From Yoonia maricola (GTDB lineage: Bacteria; Pseudomonadota; Alphaproteobacteria; Rhodobacterales; Rhodobacteraceae): 64,000 nt of DNA. Both the position numbers and the translations under genes were made by a program. The stretch lies in contig NZ_PGTY01000001.1 of NCBI RefSeq assembly GCF_002797915.1, positions 1,550,001 through 1,614,000 of the forward strand, written 5' to 3'. The notes beneath the pieces were generated by a model. That model saw nothing but the letters and a program-made list of their open reading frames with translations, was not told the DNA's origin and ran no database searches. Of the stretch, positions 9,552 through 18,113 are shown piece by piece; within the stretch, counting starts at the first letter, position 1, and each line of letters starts with the position of its first letter.

Positions 9552-10751
9552 TCAGCCACTGCCCCTAAGCCGCAAAATCAGCGGGACGATAGTAAGGATC
9601 AGGATCGCTCCCAACAGATAGGGTGCGCCGGGCAGGTAAATGCCGTCTGTGTTCACGAAATGCTCAAACACACCGGTTAAGGCCAAAGGGGCGGCGACTG
9701 CAGCGATAGATGAAAGCGAAGCAATCACACCCTGGACAAGACCTTGCTGGTCTTCTTCTGCGCAATTGGCAGCAAAGGCGGTCATCAAAGGCGGGGCCAT
9801 GTCTGAAAGGGCGGCGATGGGTAGAAAGACAACAACAGCCCAGACGGCACCCGCGAACCCAAACCCGATCATGCCAATCACGGCTGCAGCTGTCGCCAAG
9901 ACCAGTGTTCTAAAATCGCCAAAGCGCTTTGTCATCTGTGGCAAGACACCTGCCTGCACAACCGCGATCAAAACGCCATAGGCCGACAGGGACAGCCCAA
10001 TAGTGAACCCATCCCAGCCAAAAACTTCACGTCCCCAAAAGGCCCAAAGCGTCGGGTAGACCATATTTGCGAACTCAAACACAAAGATACAGATCAATGG
10101 AATGGCAAGGCCAGGGATCAGGAACGCCCGTTTGATCGTGCCAAAGGGATTAAGGTCACGCTTCCCGAAGGGACGTCGATTTTCGGCTTTCAGAGACTCG
10201 GGCAGGATGAAGACACCAAAGGCTACGTTCAGGGCTGATAGAGCCGCCGCAATCCAGAATGGGGCCGTGATGTGCCAACCAGAGGCGAGCCCGCCCACGG
10301 CAGGCCCTAACACAAAACCAATCCCGAAGGCTGCGCCAATCATACCAAAAGCGGCCCCGCGCTCTTCCGGTTTAGCAATGTCAGCAATATAGGCGGTCGC
10401 GGTGATATAGGTCGCCCCTGCCATCCCAGCAACCACCCGCCCGACCAGCAGCACCCAGTAGGTTTGGGCCAATGCCATAATGACGTAGTCAATCGTCAAC
10501 GTCGCCAAGGCTGCAATCAGGACTGGCCGACGCCCATAGGCATCTGACAGGCTGCCGACAATTGGCCCAAAGACGAACATAGCCGCCGCATAGGCCGACA
10601 TCATGATGCCACCCCAGAACGCGCCTTCCGCCGTGCTGCCTGCACCCACACGGTCCATCAGATCAGGCATGATCGGGAACACGATCCCGATACCAATCGC
10701 ATCGATCAGCAGCGTGGCAAGAATAAACAGGAAGGGACCGGTCAGCTTCAT
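9552..10751 (-). CDS. MFS transporter, TetA-like (drug:H+ antiporter type)
   Basis: A 399-residue inner-membrane carrier with about 12 hydrophobic helices. The N-terminal ILATLLIDAIGIGIVFPIMP and the loop-2 motif GSLSDAYGRRPVLI (motif A) are those of the TetA/multidrug branch, which usually exports drugs in exchange for protons. VVAGMAGATYITATAYIADI matches the helix-4/5 region. Environmental alphaproteobacteria carry many such proteins with no shown tetracycline resistance, so resistance should not be assumed. No divergent TetR-type repressor is present. A second, unrelated MFS gene lies 177 bases upstream. Confidence 0.88.
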   Translation of the reverse strand: MKLTGPFLFILATLLIDAIGIGIVFPIMPDLMDRVGAGSTAEGAFWGGIMMSAYAAAMFVFGPIVGSLSDAYGRRPVLIAALATLTIDYVIMALAQTYWVLLVGRVVAGMAGATYITATAYIADIAKPEERGAAFGMIGAAFGIGFVLGPAVGGLASGWHITAPFWIAAALSALNVAFGVFILPESLKAENRRPFGKRDLNPFGTIKRAFLIPGLAIPLICIFVFEFANMVYPTLWAFWGREVFGWDGFTIGLSLSAYGVLIAVVQAGVLPQMTKRFGDFRTLVLATAAAVIGMIGFGFAGAVWAVVVFLPIAALSDMAPPLMTAFAANCAEEDQQGLVQGVIASLSSIAAVAAPLALTGVFEHFVNTDGIYLPGAPYLLGAILILTIVPLILRLRGSG

Positions 10752-10928
10752 TCAGCCACACGACACTTGCGCGACCAATAAGGCAAGCTTGATGTTGAAT
10801 AGCCGAAAGGCGTGAGCTTTCAAGTCACCAACCGACCCAAAACAGCAAAAGCAGACGTTCACGTATAATGGAGCAAAGATGTCGGAAGAGCCCAAAGTAC
10901 CGATTGCTGCACAACGTAGGCATGTCAG

Positions 10929-12218
10929 CTATTCGGCTCCAGCGACCAGTCGTTTGGCCAATACCAAACTCAGCGCCATCGCTATGAACAGAAATAGTGC
11001 ACCGGCTATCCACGCGATAGGCGTGGAGTAAATCTCGGCTAAGGCGCCTGCCAAGACCAGACCCAACGCGGCCCCCAGTTGCTGTATGAGGGATCGTAGC
11101 GACAACATCGTAGATCGCTGGCGATCTTCCACGCAGCTATGCAGGATGCTACTTGCAGGCGTCTCGCTTGCACCAAGAATGACGGAATACACAAGGAAAA
11201 CGCCAACAAACCCGACGATATCACCCTGCATTGCCAATGCGACCTGAACAGCCGCGAGACATGCAAAAAGTGCTGCAAGTGTGACAGCGTGGCGACGCTT
11301 GAATAAGCGACTGACATGGGCAGACAGCGACGCACCAAAAGCGATTGAGAAAAAGTAACCCGCCGTCAGGGCACCAATGGCCGTATTGGCGTAGTTCTCA
11401 TCCAACATGGGCTTTGCATATGTTGGCCAGATCACTTCAACCGGATTGGTCGCCATCAGGAATAACGCTAAAGCCGCCAAAAGCATTGAAAGTGTGGGAT
11501 GTTTCAACGCAAGTAAACCCGCCTCGGCGATCACCGATGGGACATTGGCGAACCCTTGTTTCAGCGTACTGGCATTTAGAGGGCGTGGTTCTTCGGCGAT
11601 GGCGAACATGGTGTAAATCAACACGCCGACCATCACGACAAAGCTTGCTGCATAGGAAACATCATAGATGCTCAGTCCATACTTTAGAGATATCAAACCG
11701 AATGCATCTGGCAAAAGACCACCCAAAATCGCTCCAACAGCGAGACCCATGGCATTGGCCCATTGCGCTTTCGCGAGAGCGGGTTGGACATCCACATTTG
11801 GCGCAGCGGCTCTGAACGTCTCGACAAACCACGCGTCAAGCGTACCTGACCGCAAGGCACGTCCAAACCCGATGAAGGCAAATGAAAGAGCCAAGATGCC
11901 AAAGTCGTTCGATGATAGAAAAAGCGCCAAGGAAACTAAGCTGGCCACCACCGCTATAAGAAAAACCGGTTTGCGGCCAATGTTGTCGGCCAAGCCACCA
12001 AACGGCAGTTCCATCGTCATGGTTGTGAGCGAGTAGACCCCAAAGAGAAGCGATATCTGGAAGAGGTCCATGCCGCGATCCGTTAACGCGAGTGCAACAA
12101 CGGCCACGGTTAGCCCCATGGCAAATCGGTCAAGAAACTGGTGTATCTGAAACACCCGAATGTGCCGTCGCGCTGTGTCCGTCAGCGCTTTGATAGAGAA
12201 ATCGATTTCCGCAGCCAT
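10929..12218 (-). CDS. MFS transporter
   Basis: A 429-residue major facilitator with about 12 predicted membrane helices. Motif A is seen as GGLADNIGRKPVFLIA after the second helix; FIGFGRALRSGTLDAWFVETF corresponds to helix 4 onward. The N-terminal 25 residues are cytoplasmic and charged. A central loop (about residues 210-230, EEPRPLNASTLKQGF) separates the halves. It differs clearly in sequence from the TetA-like gene downstream, so this is not a tandem duplication. Substrate unknown. The 241-base region upstream holds no recognised gene. Confidence 0.85.
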   Translation of the reverse strand: MAAEIDFSIKALTDTARRHIRVFQIHQFLDRFAMGLTVAVVALALTDRGMDLFQISLLFGVYSLTTMTMELPFGGLADNIGRKPVFLIAVVASLVSLALFLSSNDFGILALSFAFIGFGRALRSGTLDAWFVETFRAAAPNVDVQPALAKAQWANAMGLAVGAILGGLLPDAFGLISLKYGLSIYDVSYAASFVVMVGVLIYTMFAIAEEPRPLNASTLKQGFANVPSVIAEAGLLALKHPTLSMLLAALALFLMATNPVEVIWPTYAKPMLDENYANTAIGALTAGYFFSIAFGASLSAHVSRLFKRRHAVTLAALFACLAAVQVALAMQGDIVGFVGVFLVYSVILGASETPASSILHSCVEDRQRSTMLSLRSLIQQLGAALGLVLAGALAEIYSTPIAWIAGALFLFIAMALSLVLAKRLVAGAE

Positions 12219-12459
12219 GGCGGCAGCATCTGTCTTTGCATACCTGTGCGCAATAGTGCACCGGCAAGAAGGGTACTTGGCATTGCGTGGAACCGTTCAT
12301 TCGTACGGCCCCAGCGAATGAGCGTTTTATCCCGCATAGCGCAGGTTCATGACGATGCCGTGACATTCCGGCAGGACCAGTATTTCATTACGAGGCCCCT
12401 TGTTGAGCCTCAGAAAGGCCACCGTCTTACGCTAAAAGGCAGCACACCGGGTCATGCCG

Positions 12460-13044
12460 TTAGCCGACGTCGGTTTTGCCGCGGCGGTCGTTGCGCAGGT
12501 TGGCGTAAAGAACGTGATTGCGCCAACGCCCATTGATTTGCAGATAGCTTTGCGCGACGCCTTCGTATTTGTACCCGCATTGTTCTAACAACCGGCGCGA
12601 GGCATTATTTTCTGGCAAACATCCCGCCTCTATCCGGCTCAGATCCAGCGCGGTGAAAGCGTGATGCACGACGGCTTGGATAGCTTCACGCATATAGCCT
12701 TGCCGCGCAAAGGGTTCGCCGATCCAATAGCCGGTAATCCCTGATTGCGAAGGTCCGCGCTTGATGTGGTCCAGCGTGATCGCCCCAAGGAGCCCGTTAT
12801 CTTCGCGCCGCACCAGAAAGAGCGGCATCGCTGTGCCGTTCGAAATAGATCGCTGCGCCCAATAGACCCGGTTCGTAAACGCCTTACGCGACAGGTGATC
12901 AGATGCCCAAGTCGGCTCCCACGGTTTGAGGAAATCCTCGCTATCACGTCGCAGCCCGGACCACGCGCGAAAGTCACTGTGGATCGGGGGGCGCAGCGTC
13001 AGCCGTTCAGTCTCTATGCGGACCTTTTTCTTGGTCCCCAGCAT
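12460..13044 (-). CDS. GNAT family N-acetyltransferase, RimJ/RimL-like
   Basis: A 194-residue acetyltransferase of the RimJ/RimL branch, which often acetylates ribosomal-protein N termini. It opens with IETERLTLRPPIHSDFRAW and has the acetyl-CoA loop GEPFARQGYMREAI. It closes with EAGCLPENNASRRLLEQCGYKYEG, the family's conserved C-terminal core. The start ATG overlaps the stop of the M16 peptidase as TGATG, indicating translational coupling at the end of the thrC operon. The specific target is inferred only from family resemblance. Confidence 0.88.
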   Translation of the reverse strand: MLGTKKKVRIETERLTLRPPIHSDFRAWSGLRRDSEDFLKPWEPTWASDHLSRKAFTNRVYWAQRSISNGTAMPLFLVRREDNGLLGAITLDHIKRGPSQSGITGYWIGEPFARQGYMREAIQAVVHHAFTALDLSRIEAGCLPENNASRRLLEQCGYKYEGVAQSYLQINGRWRNHVLYANLRNDRRGKTDVG

Positions 13045-14312
13045 CAAGCAGCCAACCGTGCTTTCAATGCGTCGAGTGATGGGGCTGCGTCGGCAGGCCC
13101 ATAAAGCGCCAATGCGGTGCCCGCCTGCCCGGCCATCTGCCCAGCAAAGTCTTTCACATCGCCTGTCGTCACATCATCTATATGGGCAATTGTTTCGTCG
13201 ATACTGGGGATACGGCCCCAGATTGACAGCAGCCGGGCGAGCCGTTCGGCCCGGTTCGATGGACTTTCGAGCCCCATCAGCAGGCCCGCTTTCATTTGCG
13301 CCCGCGCGCGGGCTACTTCGGCAGCACTCATGTCGTCGGCCGCGCGCTTCATCTCGTCTATTGTGATATTAGCCAATTCACCGATCTGCTCGGCACTTGT
13401 ACCTGCGTAGATCGTAGTGAGGCCCGTGTCCTCATAGGCGCCGGCCTGCGCAAAAATAGTATAGCATAATCCACGGTTCTCGCGCACTTCTTGGAACAGC
13501 CGCGATGACATGCCGCCACCCATGGCGTTGGCATAGATTTGCGCGGTGTAGATTGCCGGATCCAGATATGTCGGCCCTTCAAGGGCCAAAGCGAAATGCA
13601 CCTGTTCGAGTGACTTGTTTTCACGCCGCTCACCACCACCGAAGGCGGCCGGTTGCATCAGGTCGGGTGCCCGCTCGACCGCTGGCAGATGGCCAAAGAG
13701 CGCTTCGGCTTGTGCAACAATCGCATTGTGATCAATGGCGCCTGCCGCAGACAGGATCATCTGGTTGGGCCCGTAATGTTCACCAACAAACCCTTGCAGA
13801 TCATCACGGCTAAAACTGCTAACTCGTTCGGATGGGCCGAGGATCGTGCGACCCAATGCTTGATCTGGATAAGCCACCTCTTGCAACCAATCGAAGATGA
13901 TGTCGTCGGGGGTGTCGAGCGCTTGTCCGATCTCTTGCAGGATCACACCGCGCTCAACCTCAATCTCGGACGGGTCGAAGACCGGATTTAGCAGGATGTC
14001 GGAGATAACGTCGAGACCAAGCTCAACGTCGTCTTCCAAGACACGCGCGTAGTATGCTGTCATCTCGCGGCTGGTGTAGGCATTGATATAGCCACCGACG
14101 TCTTCAATGCTCTCAGCAATCTGCAGGGCGCTGCGCGTCTTGGTCCCCTTAAAAGCCATATGTTCAAGGAAATGCGCAATGCCGTTCTGTTCGATCCGCT
14201 CGTGACGGCCACCGGCTTGGACCCAGATGCCGATAGAGGCTGACTTCAACCCCGGCATATCCTCAGTAACGATACGAAAGCCGTTCGAGAGCGTGTGCAG
14301 TTGGATGGTCAA
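13044..14312 (-). CDS. M16 family zinc metallopeptidase (mitochondrial-processing-peptidase-like)
   Basis: A 422-residue pitrilysin-family protease. The inverted zinc motif HFLEHMAFKGT (H-x-x-E-H) is near residue 45, with the distal Glu in the ERGVILQEI region. The protein keeps both halves of the M16 fold, including the GGGMSSRLFQEVRENRGLCY block of the C-terminal half. The length of about 420 residues matches the small bacterial subfamily related to mitochondrial processing peptidase beta. There is no signal peptide, so it is probably cytosolic. Its start is 2 bases from the thrC stop and its stop overlaps the GNAT start, so it belongs to the thrC operon. Confidence 0.93.
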   Translation of the reverse strand: MTIQLHTLSNGFRIVTEDMPGLKSASIGIWVQAGGRHERIEQNGIAHFLEHMAFKGTKTRSALQIAESIEDVGGYINAYTSREMTAYYARVLEDDVELGLDVISDILLNPVFDPSEIEVERGVILQEIGQALDTPDDIIFDWLQEVAYPDQALGRTILGPSERVSSFSRDDLQGFVGEHYGPNQMILSAAGAIDHNAIVAQAEALFGHLPAVERAPDLMQPAAFGGGERRENKSLEQVHFALALEGPTYLDPAIYTAQIYANAMGGGMSSRLFQEVRENRGLCYTIFAQAGAYEDTGLTTIYAGTSAEQIGELANITIDEMKRAADDMSAAEVARARAQMKAGLLMGLESPSNRAERLARLLSIWGRIPSIDETIAHIDDVTTGDVKDFAGQMAGQAGTALALYGPADAAPSLDALKARLAA

Positions 14313-14314
14313 TT

Positions 14315-15694
14315 CTATATGCGCTCCTTGATGACCGTTTGGATCGCGGTCAGATCGTTGCTTACGCGTGTGACGCGCTCTGGTCGGTCATACAGGTCCG
14401 CCATCCGCGGGGGAAGGGGTGCAGCAACGCCGGAGGCTGCTTTCACCGCATCTGGGAACTTGGCCGGGTGGGCTGTGGCGAGTGTGACCATGGGCGTGGT
14501 GCCAAGGTGCGGTTCGGCAACATGGACGCCGACTGCTGTGTGCGGGCAGAGGAGTTCGCCGTGGTTGGCGAGGTAGGTCTTGATGGCGGCCTGCGTCTCT
14601 TCTTCCGAGGCACGGCCCGATTTGAAGATATCTTTCAGCATCTGGTAAGCGCCTTGACTGATCTGAAAGCCACCTTGCTTGAGGTCTTCCATCTGCCCGG
14701 CCACCGCAGCCCCATCGCGCCCGTAAGCGTCGAAAAGCGCGCGTTCGAAGTTGGAGCTGATTTGAATATCCATTGAAGGGCTGATGGTCGGCTCGACGCC
14801 TTCTTTGGTATAGGCCCCCGTTTGCAGCGTGCGATGCAGGATGTCGTTGCGGTTCGTTGCAACAACAAGGTCCGCGATAGGCAGGCCCATCTTCTTGGCG
14901 ATGTAGCCTGCGAAGATATCGCCAAAGTTGCCCGTCGGCACGGTGAAGCTGACTTCGCGGTGCGGCGCACCCAATGAGACGGCGGCAGTAAAGTAATACA
15001 CGACCTGCGCCAGCACGCGGCCCCAATTGATGGAGTTTACACCGGCCAGTTTCACCTGCTCGCGGAAGGCAAAATCGTTGAACATATCTTTGACCGCCGC
15101 TTGGCAGTCGTCGAAGTCGCCATCAACGGCCAGCGCATGCACGTTGCTTTCCGTCGGCGTCGTCATCTGACGGCGCTGCACTTCGGAGACCCGTCCATGC
15201 GGATACATAATGAAGACGTCGACGGCCTTCAGCCCACGAAACGCCTCAATCGCGGCAGAACCTGTGTCGCCGGATGTGGCACCAACGATGGTCACCCGGT
15301 CGCCTGACCGTGTCAGCGCGGCTTGGAACATTTGACCAATCAGCTGCATGGCGAAGTCTTTGAACGCGAGCGTGGGGCCGTGGAACAACTCAAGCAGGTA
15401 GTGATTGCTGTCGAGCTGCACCAAAGGCGCGCGGGCGGCGTGGCCGAAACCGGCGTAGGCCTTGGCGATCAAATCGCGAAATGCGTCATCCGTAAACGTA
15501 TCGCCAATAAAAGGGCGCATAACATCAAAGGCCACCTCTTCATATGACTTGCCTGCCATCGACACAATCTGGGCAGGTGTCAGCGTCGGCACCTCTTGCG
15601 GGACATAAAGACCGCCGTCGCGGGCCAGCCCTGTCAGCATTGCTTCTTCGAAGCTCAACGTGGGCGCTGTGCCACGAGTCGAGATATAACGCAT
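14315..15694 (-). CDS. thrC: Threonine synthase
   Basis: A 459-residue PLP enzyme converting O-phosphohomoserine to threonine. It starts with MRYISTRG, the usual N terminus. The PLP-binding Lys is in GPTLAFKDFAMQL (about residue 110), and VGATSGDTGSAAIEAF binds the cofactor phosphate. The length and the YISTRG start place it in the longer class (yeast/E. coli-type) threonine synthases. The ATG at 15694 overlaps the SURF1 stop as TGATG; a further upstream start would run into SURF1. It sits between SURF1 and the M16 peptidase, an arrangement common in Rhodobacterales. Confidence 0.96.
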   Translation of the reverse strand: MRYISTRGTAPTLSFEEAMLTGLARDGGLYVPQEVPTLTPAQIVSMAGKSYEEVAFDVMRPFIGDTFTDDAFRDLIAKAYAGFGHAARAPLVQLDSNHYLLELFHGPTLAFKDFAMQLIGQMFQAALTRSGDRVTIVGATSGDTGSAAIEAFRGLKAVDVFIMYPHGRVSEVQRRQMTTPTESNVHALAVDGDFDDCQAAVKDMFNDFAFREQVKLAGVNSINWGRVLAQVVYYFTAAVSLGAPHREVSFTVPTGNFGDIFAGYIAKKMGLPIADLVVATNRNDILHRTLQTGAYTKEGVEPTISPSMDIQISSNFERALFDAYGRDGAAVAGQMEDLKQGGFQISQGAYQMLKDIFKSGRASEEETQAAIKTYLANHGELLCPHTAVGVHVAEPHLGTTPMVTLATAHPAKFPDAVKAASGVAAPLPPRMADLYDRPERVTRVSNDLTAIQTVIKERI

Positions 15695-16377
15695 CAGTCT
15701 TGGCCATCCTTTTGGCGTGTCGTCCGTAGTATCAGGTACAGACTCATTACCGCCCACACAACGGCCAACAGAAACCATGTAACAGCATATTCGAAATGGT
15801 CATTCTTAATGGTCGCTGTGTTCACAGGCAGGGGCGTCAACCGCGGGTCTGACGGAGACGTTTGCGTCACAACGACCAGAAGCGGAAAAGTATCAAGGGT
15901 CTGCGACATGGTTTCAATATTGCGGGCGAACCAGATATTCGCGTTAAGGTCCGGGTCCGGCGTACTGGTGTTTTGGTCGTCTGGCCACAGAAGTGTGCCG
16001 GTGATGTTCATCTCAGCACGCAACGGGGCCGCTTCTTTGTTGTCGAGTGCAAGCAAACCTTGATCAACCAAGATCGCCCCTAGATCGGTTTCGATCTTCG
16101 ATATGACGCGGTAACCGGTGCCCGCCTCGGTGCCTGAAACCAGCACATGCAATTCATCACCGGTCGGCGTTCCGATCAGCGAAACGCGGGAATACTCATC
16201 CGCTTCTTCGGTGACAGAAAGCGTGAGAGCGCGTGGCGGGGATGCGAGGCGATCGTTTATTTCGGCAAGAACGCCCTCTTTCCAGGCCAGCCGCTCAACC
16301 TGCCACAGGCCAAGGCTGATCAACACGCCGCACCCTGCGACACCAAGGATCAGTGGAAAGAGGATTTTACGCAGCAT
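15694..16377 (-). CDS. SURF1 family cytochrome oxidase assembly protein
   Basis: A 227-residue SURF1/Shy1 homologue that assists heme a insertion into subunit I of the aa3 oxidase. It has the family layout: an N-terminal membrane helix (LFPLILGVAGCGVLISLGLW), a periplasmic domain with RVSLIGTP and GYRVISKIET, and a C-terminal helix (FEYAVTWFLLAVVWAVMSLYLIL) with the conserved YAVTWF start. It follows ctaE after 92 bases that contain a probable terminator and a palindromic repeat, so its transcription may partly depend on read-through. Its stop overlaps the thrC start. Confidence 0.92.
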   Translation of the reverse strand: MLRKILFPLILGVAGCGVLISLGLWQVERLAWKEGVLAEINDRLASPPRALTLSVTEEADEYSRVSLIGTPTGDELHVLVSGTEAGTGYRVISKIETDLGAILVDQGLLALDNKEAAPLRAEMNITGTLLWPDDQNTSTPDPDLNANIWFARNIETMSQTLDTFPLLVVVTQTSPSDPRLTPLPVNTATIKNDHFEYAVTWFLLAVVWAVMSLYLILRTTRQKDGQD

Positions 16378-16395
16378 TTTGCGCCCTTGACGGTC

Positions 16396-16424
16396 AAAAC
16401 GCGCGAGATGACCCTCGCGCGTTT
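16396..16424 (-). terminator. Probable rho-independent terminator after ctaE
   Basis: An 11-bp perfect stem (AAACGCGCGAG / CTCGCGCGTTT) with a 6-base loop, ending in TTTT on the minus strand. It lies between the ctaE stop and the SURF1 start, so it could reduce expression of SURF1-thrC relative to ctaCBGE. Confidence 0.7.
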
Positions 16425-16436
16425 GTTATTCTGGAT

Positions 16437-16461
16437 GGTGGGTGAAGACCCACCTTACATG
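16437..16461. repeat. Dispersed palindrome, copy A (GGTGGGT...ACCCACC)
   Basis: Plus strand reads GGTGGGTGAAGACCCACC followed by TTACATG. Related copies sit at 19064-19081 and 42866-42890. The copy at 42866 shares the trailing TTACATG and nearby CGGCGC. It is located in the ctaE-SURF1 gap beside the terminator. Confidence 0.7.
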
Positions 16462-16469
16462 AACGGCGC

Positions 16470-17273
16470 TTAGATGCCCCAGATGTAGACGGCGAAGAAC
16501 AAAAACAACCAGACCACATCAACAAAGTGCCAGTACCAAGCAGCGGCCTCAAACCCAACGTGCTTTTCCGGAGTAAAGTGCCCTGCACGCGCCCGCATGT
16601 AGCAAACAAAGAGGAAAATCGTACCGATGATCACGTGGAAGCCGTGGAAACCCGTCGCCATAAAGAAGTTCGAGAAGAACTTATCGCCGCCAAAAGTCCA
16701 GTCCTGCTCTACCAGCAGATACCAGTATTCATAAGCCTGTAGGCCGGTAAACAAGATACCCAGCACGACAGCCAGCAACAGGCCATGCTCAAGGTCTTTG
16801 CGGTTATTTTCATGTACCAGCGCGTGGTGTGCCCATGTGACCGCCATGCCGGAGCAAAGCAACACAAGTGTGTTGATCAGCGGCAGGTGGAAGGCGTCAA
16901 CCTGATAGAAGGTGGGCTCAACATAGGATGTGCCCGCATATTCGCTCATCGGATAGATCGTGTGTTTAAAGAACGACCAAAACCATGCAGCAAAGAACAT
17001 CACCTCAGACATGATGAACATGATAAAGCCGTAACGCAGGCCGATCCGCACAACCGGCGTATGATCACCCACGTTGCTTTCGGCCACCACGTCGGCCCAC
17101 CAAGCAAACATGACGTAAAGCACGGCGGCGAAACCCATCAGGAAGATGTATGGGCCAGAGCCGTGCATCCAAAGTGTCGCCCCGAAGAGCATGGTAAACG
17201 CGCCAGCGCTGCCCAACAGCGGCCAGATCGATGGTGGCAGAATGTGATAATCGTGGTTCTTTGCATGCGCCAT
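16470..17273 (-). CDS. ctaE: Cytochrome c oxidase subunit III
   Basis: A 267-residue, seven-helix subunit III of the aa3-type oxidase in the inner membrane. The N-terminal [21 protein letters not shown] is typical of alphaproteobacterial CtaE. The conserved [19 protein letters not shown] (helix III, containing the Glu shared with mitochondrial subunit III) is present. The C-terminal [18 protein letters not shown] and [17 protein letters not shown] blocks contain the conserved His residues. It is last in the ctaC-B-orf-G-E cluster, 28 bases after ctaG. Subunit I (ctaD) is not in this window, as is usual in this group. Confidence 0.97.
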   Translation of the reverse strand: MAHAKNHDYHILPPSIWPLLGSAGAFTMLFGATLWMHGSGPYIFLMGFAAVLYVMFAWWADVVAESNVGDHTPVVRIGLRYGFIMFIMSEVMFFAAWFWSFFKHTIYPMSEYAGTSYVEPTFYQVDAFHLPLINTLVLLCSGMAVTWAHHALVHENNRKDLEHGLLLAVVLGILFTGLQAYEYWYLLVEQDWTFGGDKFFSNFFMATGFHGFHVIIGTIFLFVCYMRARAGHFTPEKHVGFEAAAWYWHFVDVVWLFLFFAVYIWGI

Positions 17274-17301
17274 GTGGTGCGTTCCCTGTAGGCTGATCGT
17301 C

Positions 17302-17913
17302 TTAATTTGGTATGGCGTCTTGTTTCGCCGGTGTCAAAGCTTGCGGCGCGTAAGAGGCTTGGATTTCCTCCTCGGGCAAGTCAATTTCATAGAAAGTGTA
17401 GCTGAGCGTGATCGTGTGCACATACTGCCCTTCGCGGTCGTCCACGATGGCAGGATCGACAAAGAAGCTAACCGGCATCATCACAGTTTCACCGGGCATC
17501 AGCACTTGTTCGGTAAAGCAGAAACAAGCGATTTTGTCGAAGAATGCTCCGGCCTCATAGGGGGTCACGTTATAGGCGGCCTGCCCTGCGATGGGCACAT
17601 CCAGCGGGTTGTGCGCTTCATAAAACGCAAGGCCCGTCTCGCCGATGCGAATTTCCATCTCGCGCACTTCGGGTTTGAACGTCCATGGCATGTCGCGGTC
17701 TAGCGAGGCATCAAAGCGCACTTTGATCGTTTGATCGAGAACCACATCACTGCCGGCTTCTGCAATGTTTGTCGCACCGCCGAAGCCCGTGACCCGGCAG
17801 AACCAGTCATAGAACGGCACCGACGCCCAAGCGAGCCCCCCCATCAGGATCACGACCGAGACGGTTTGCGCCACGGTCCGCTGTGGCCCTTGAAGGTTCG
17901 GAAAAAGTTTCAT
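17302..17913 (-). CDS. ctaG: Cytochrome c oxidase assembly protein CtaG (Cox11)
   Basis: A 203-residue Cox11 homologue that delivers copper to the CuB site of subunit I. It has one N-terminal membrane helix ([23 protein letters not shown]) and a periplasmic immunoglobulin-like domain. The copper motif CFCF is at residues 130-133 ([10 protein letters not shown]) and the additional conserved Cys is at residue 39. Length is typical. Its start overlaps the upstream 67-residue gene by 4 bases (ATGA), implying coupled translation. Confidence 0.96.
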   Translation of the reverse strand: MKLFPNLQGPQRTVAQTVSVVILMGGLAWASVPFYDWFCRVTGFGGATNIAEAGSDVVLDQTIKVRFDASLDRDMPWTFKPEVREMEIRIGETGLAFYEAHNPLDVPIAGQAAYNVTPYEAGAFFDKIACFCFTEQVLMPGETVMMPVSFFVDPAIVDDREGQYVHTITLSYTFYEIDLPEEEIQASYAPQALTPAKQDAIPN

Positions 17914-18113
17914 TCGCCTGCCCCCTCTTCTGGGATGATCTGTGGACGGGCCACGTGATCAAACCGTTCAAACTCGGCCGTGTCCCCAAGTTGCAGCACC
18001 TTCACAACAGTAAGGCCGAAAACAATGGCGATAAAGCCTGCGAGGATCAGCCCAAGCCCGTAATTGCGCCCCTTACGGCGCTCATGCAATTCGTGCTCGA
18101 CCCGGAGCGTCAT
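17910..18113 (-). CDS. Small single-helix membrane protein between ctaB and ctaG
   Basis: A 67-residue protein with a basic N terminus (VEHELHERRKGRNYG), one hydrophobic helix (LGLILAGFIAIVFGLTVVKVLQL) and an acidic C-terminal tail, so N-in/C-out is likely. It overlaps both neighbours by 4 bases, so its translation is tied to ctaB and ctaG. A short ORF at this place is, to my knowledge, common in alphaproteobacterial cta operons. Its function is not established for me; a role in oxidase assembly is inferred from position only. Confidence 0.8.
   Translation of the reverse strand: MTLRVEHELHERRKGRNYGLGLILAGFIAIVFGLTVVKVLQLGDTAEFERFDHVARPQIIPEEGAGE

Noticed and set aside
9552..10751. Tetracycline resistance gene
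   Set aside because: Only family resemblance to TetA; no TetR partner and no mobile-element context, so a resistance call is not supported.
9552..12218. Tandem duplication of MFS transporters
   Set aside because: The two proteins differ clearly in sequence and motif details, so they are neighbours, not duplicates.
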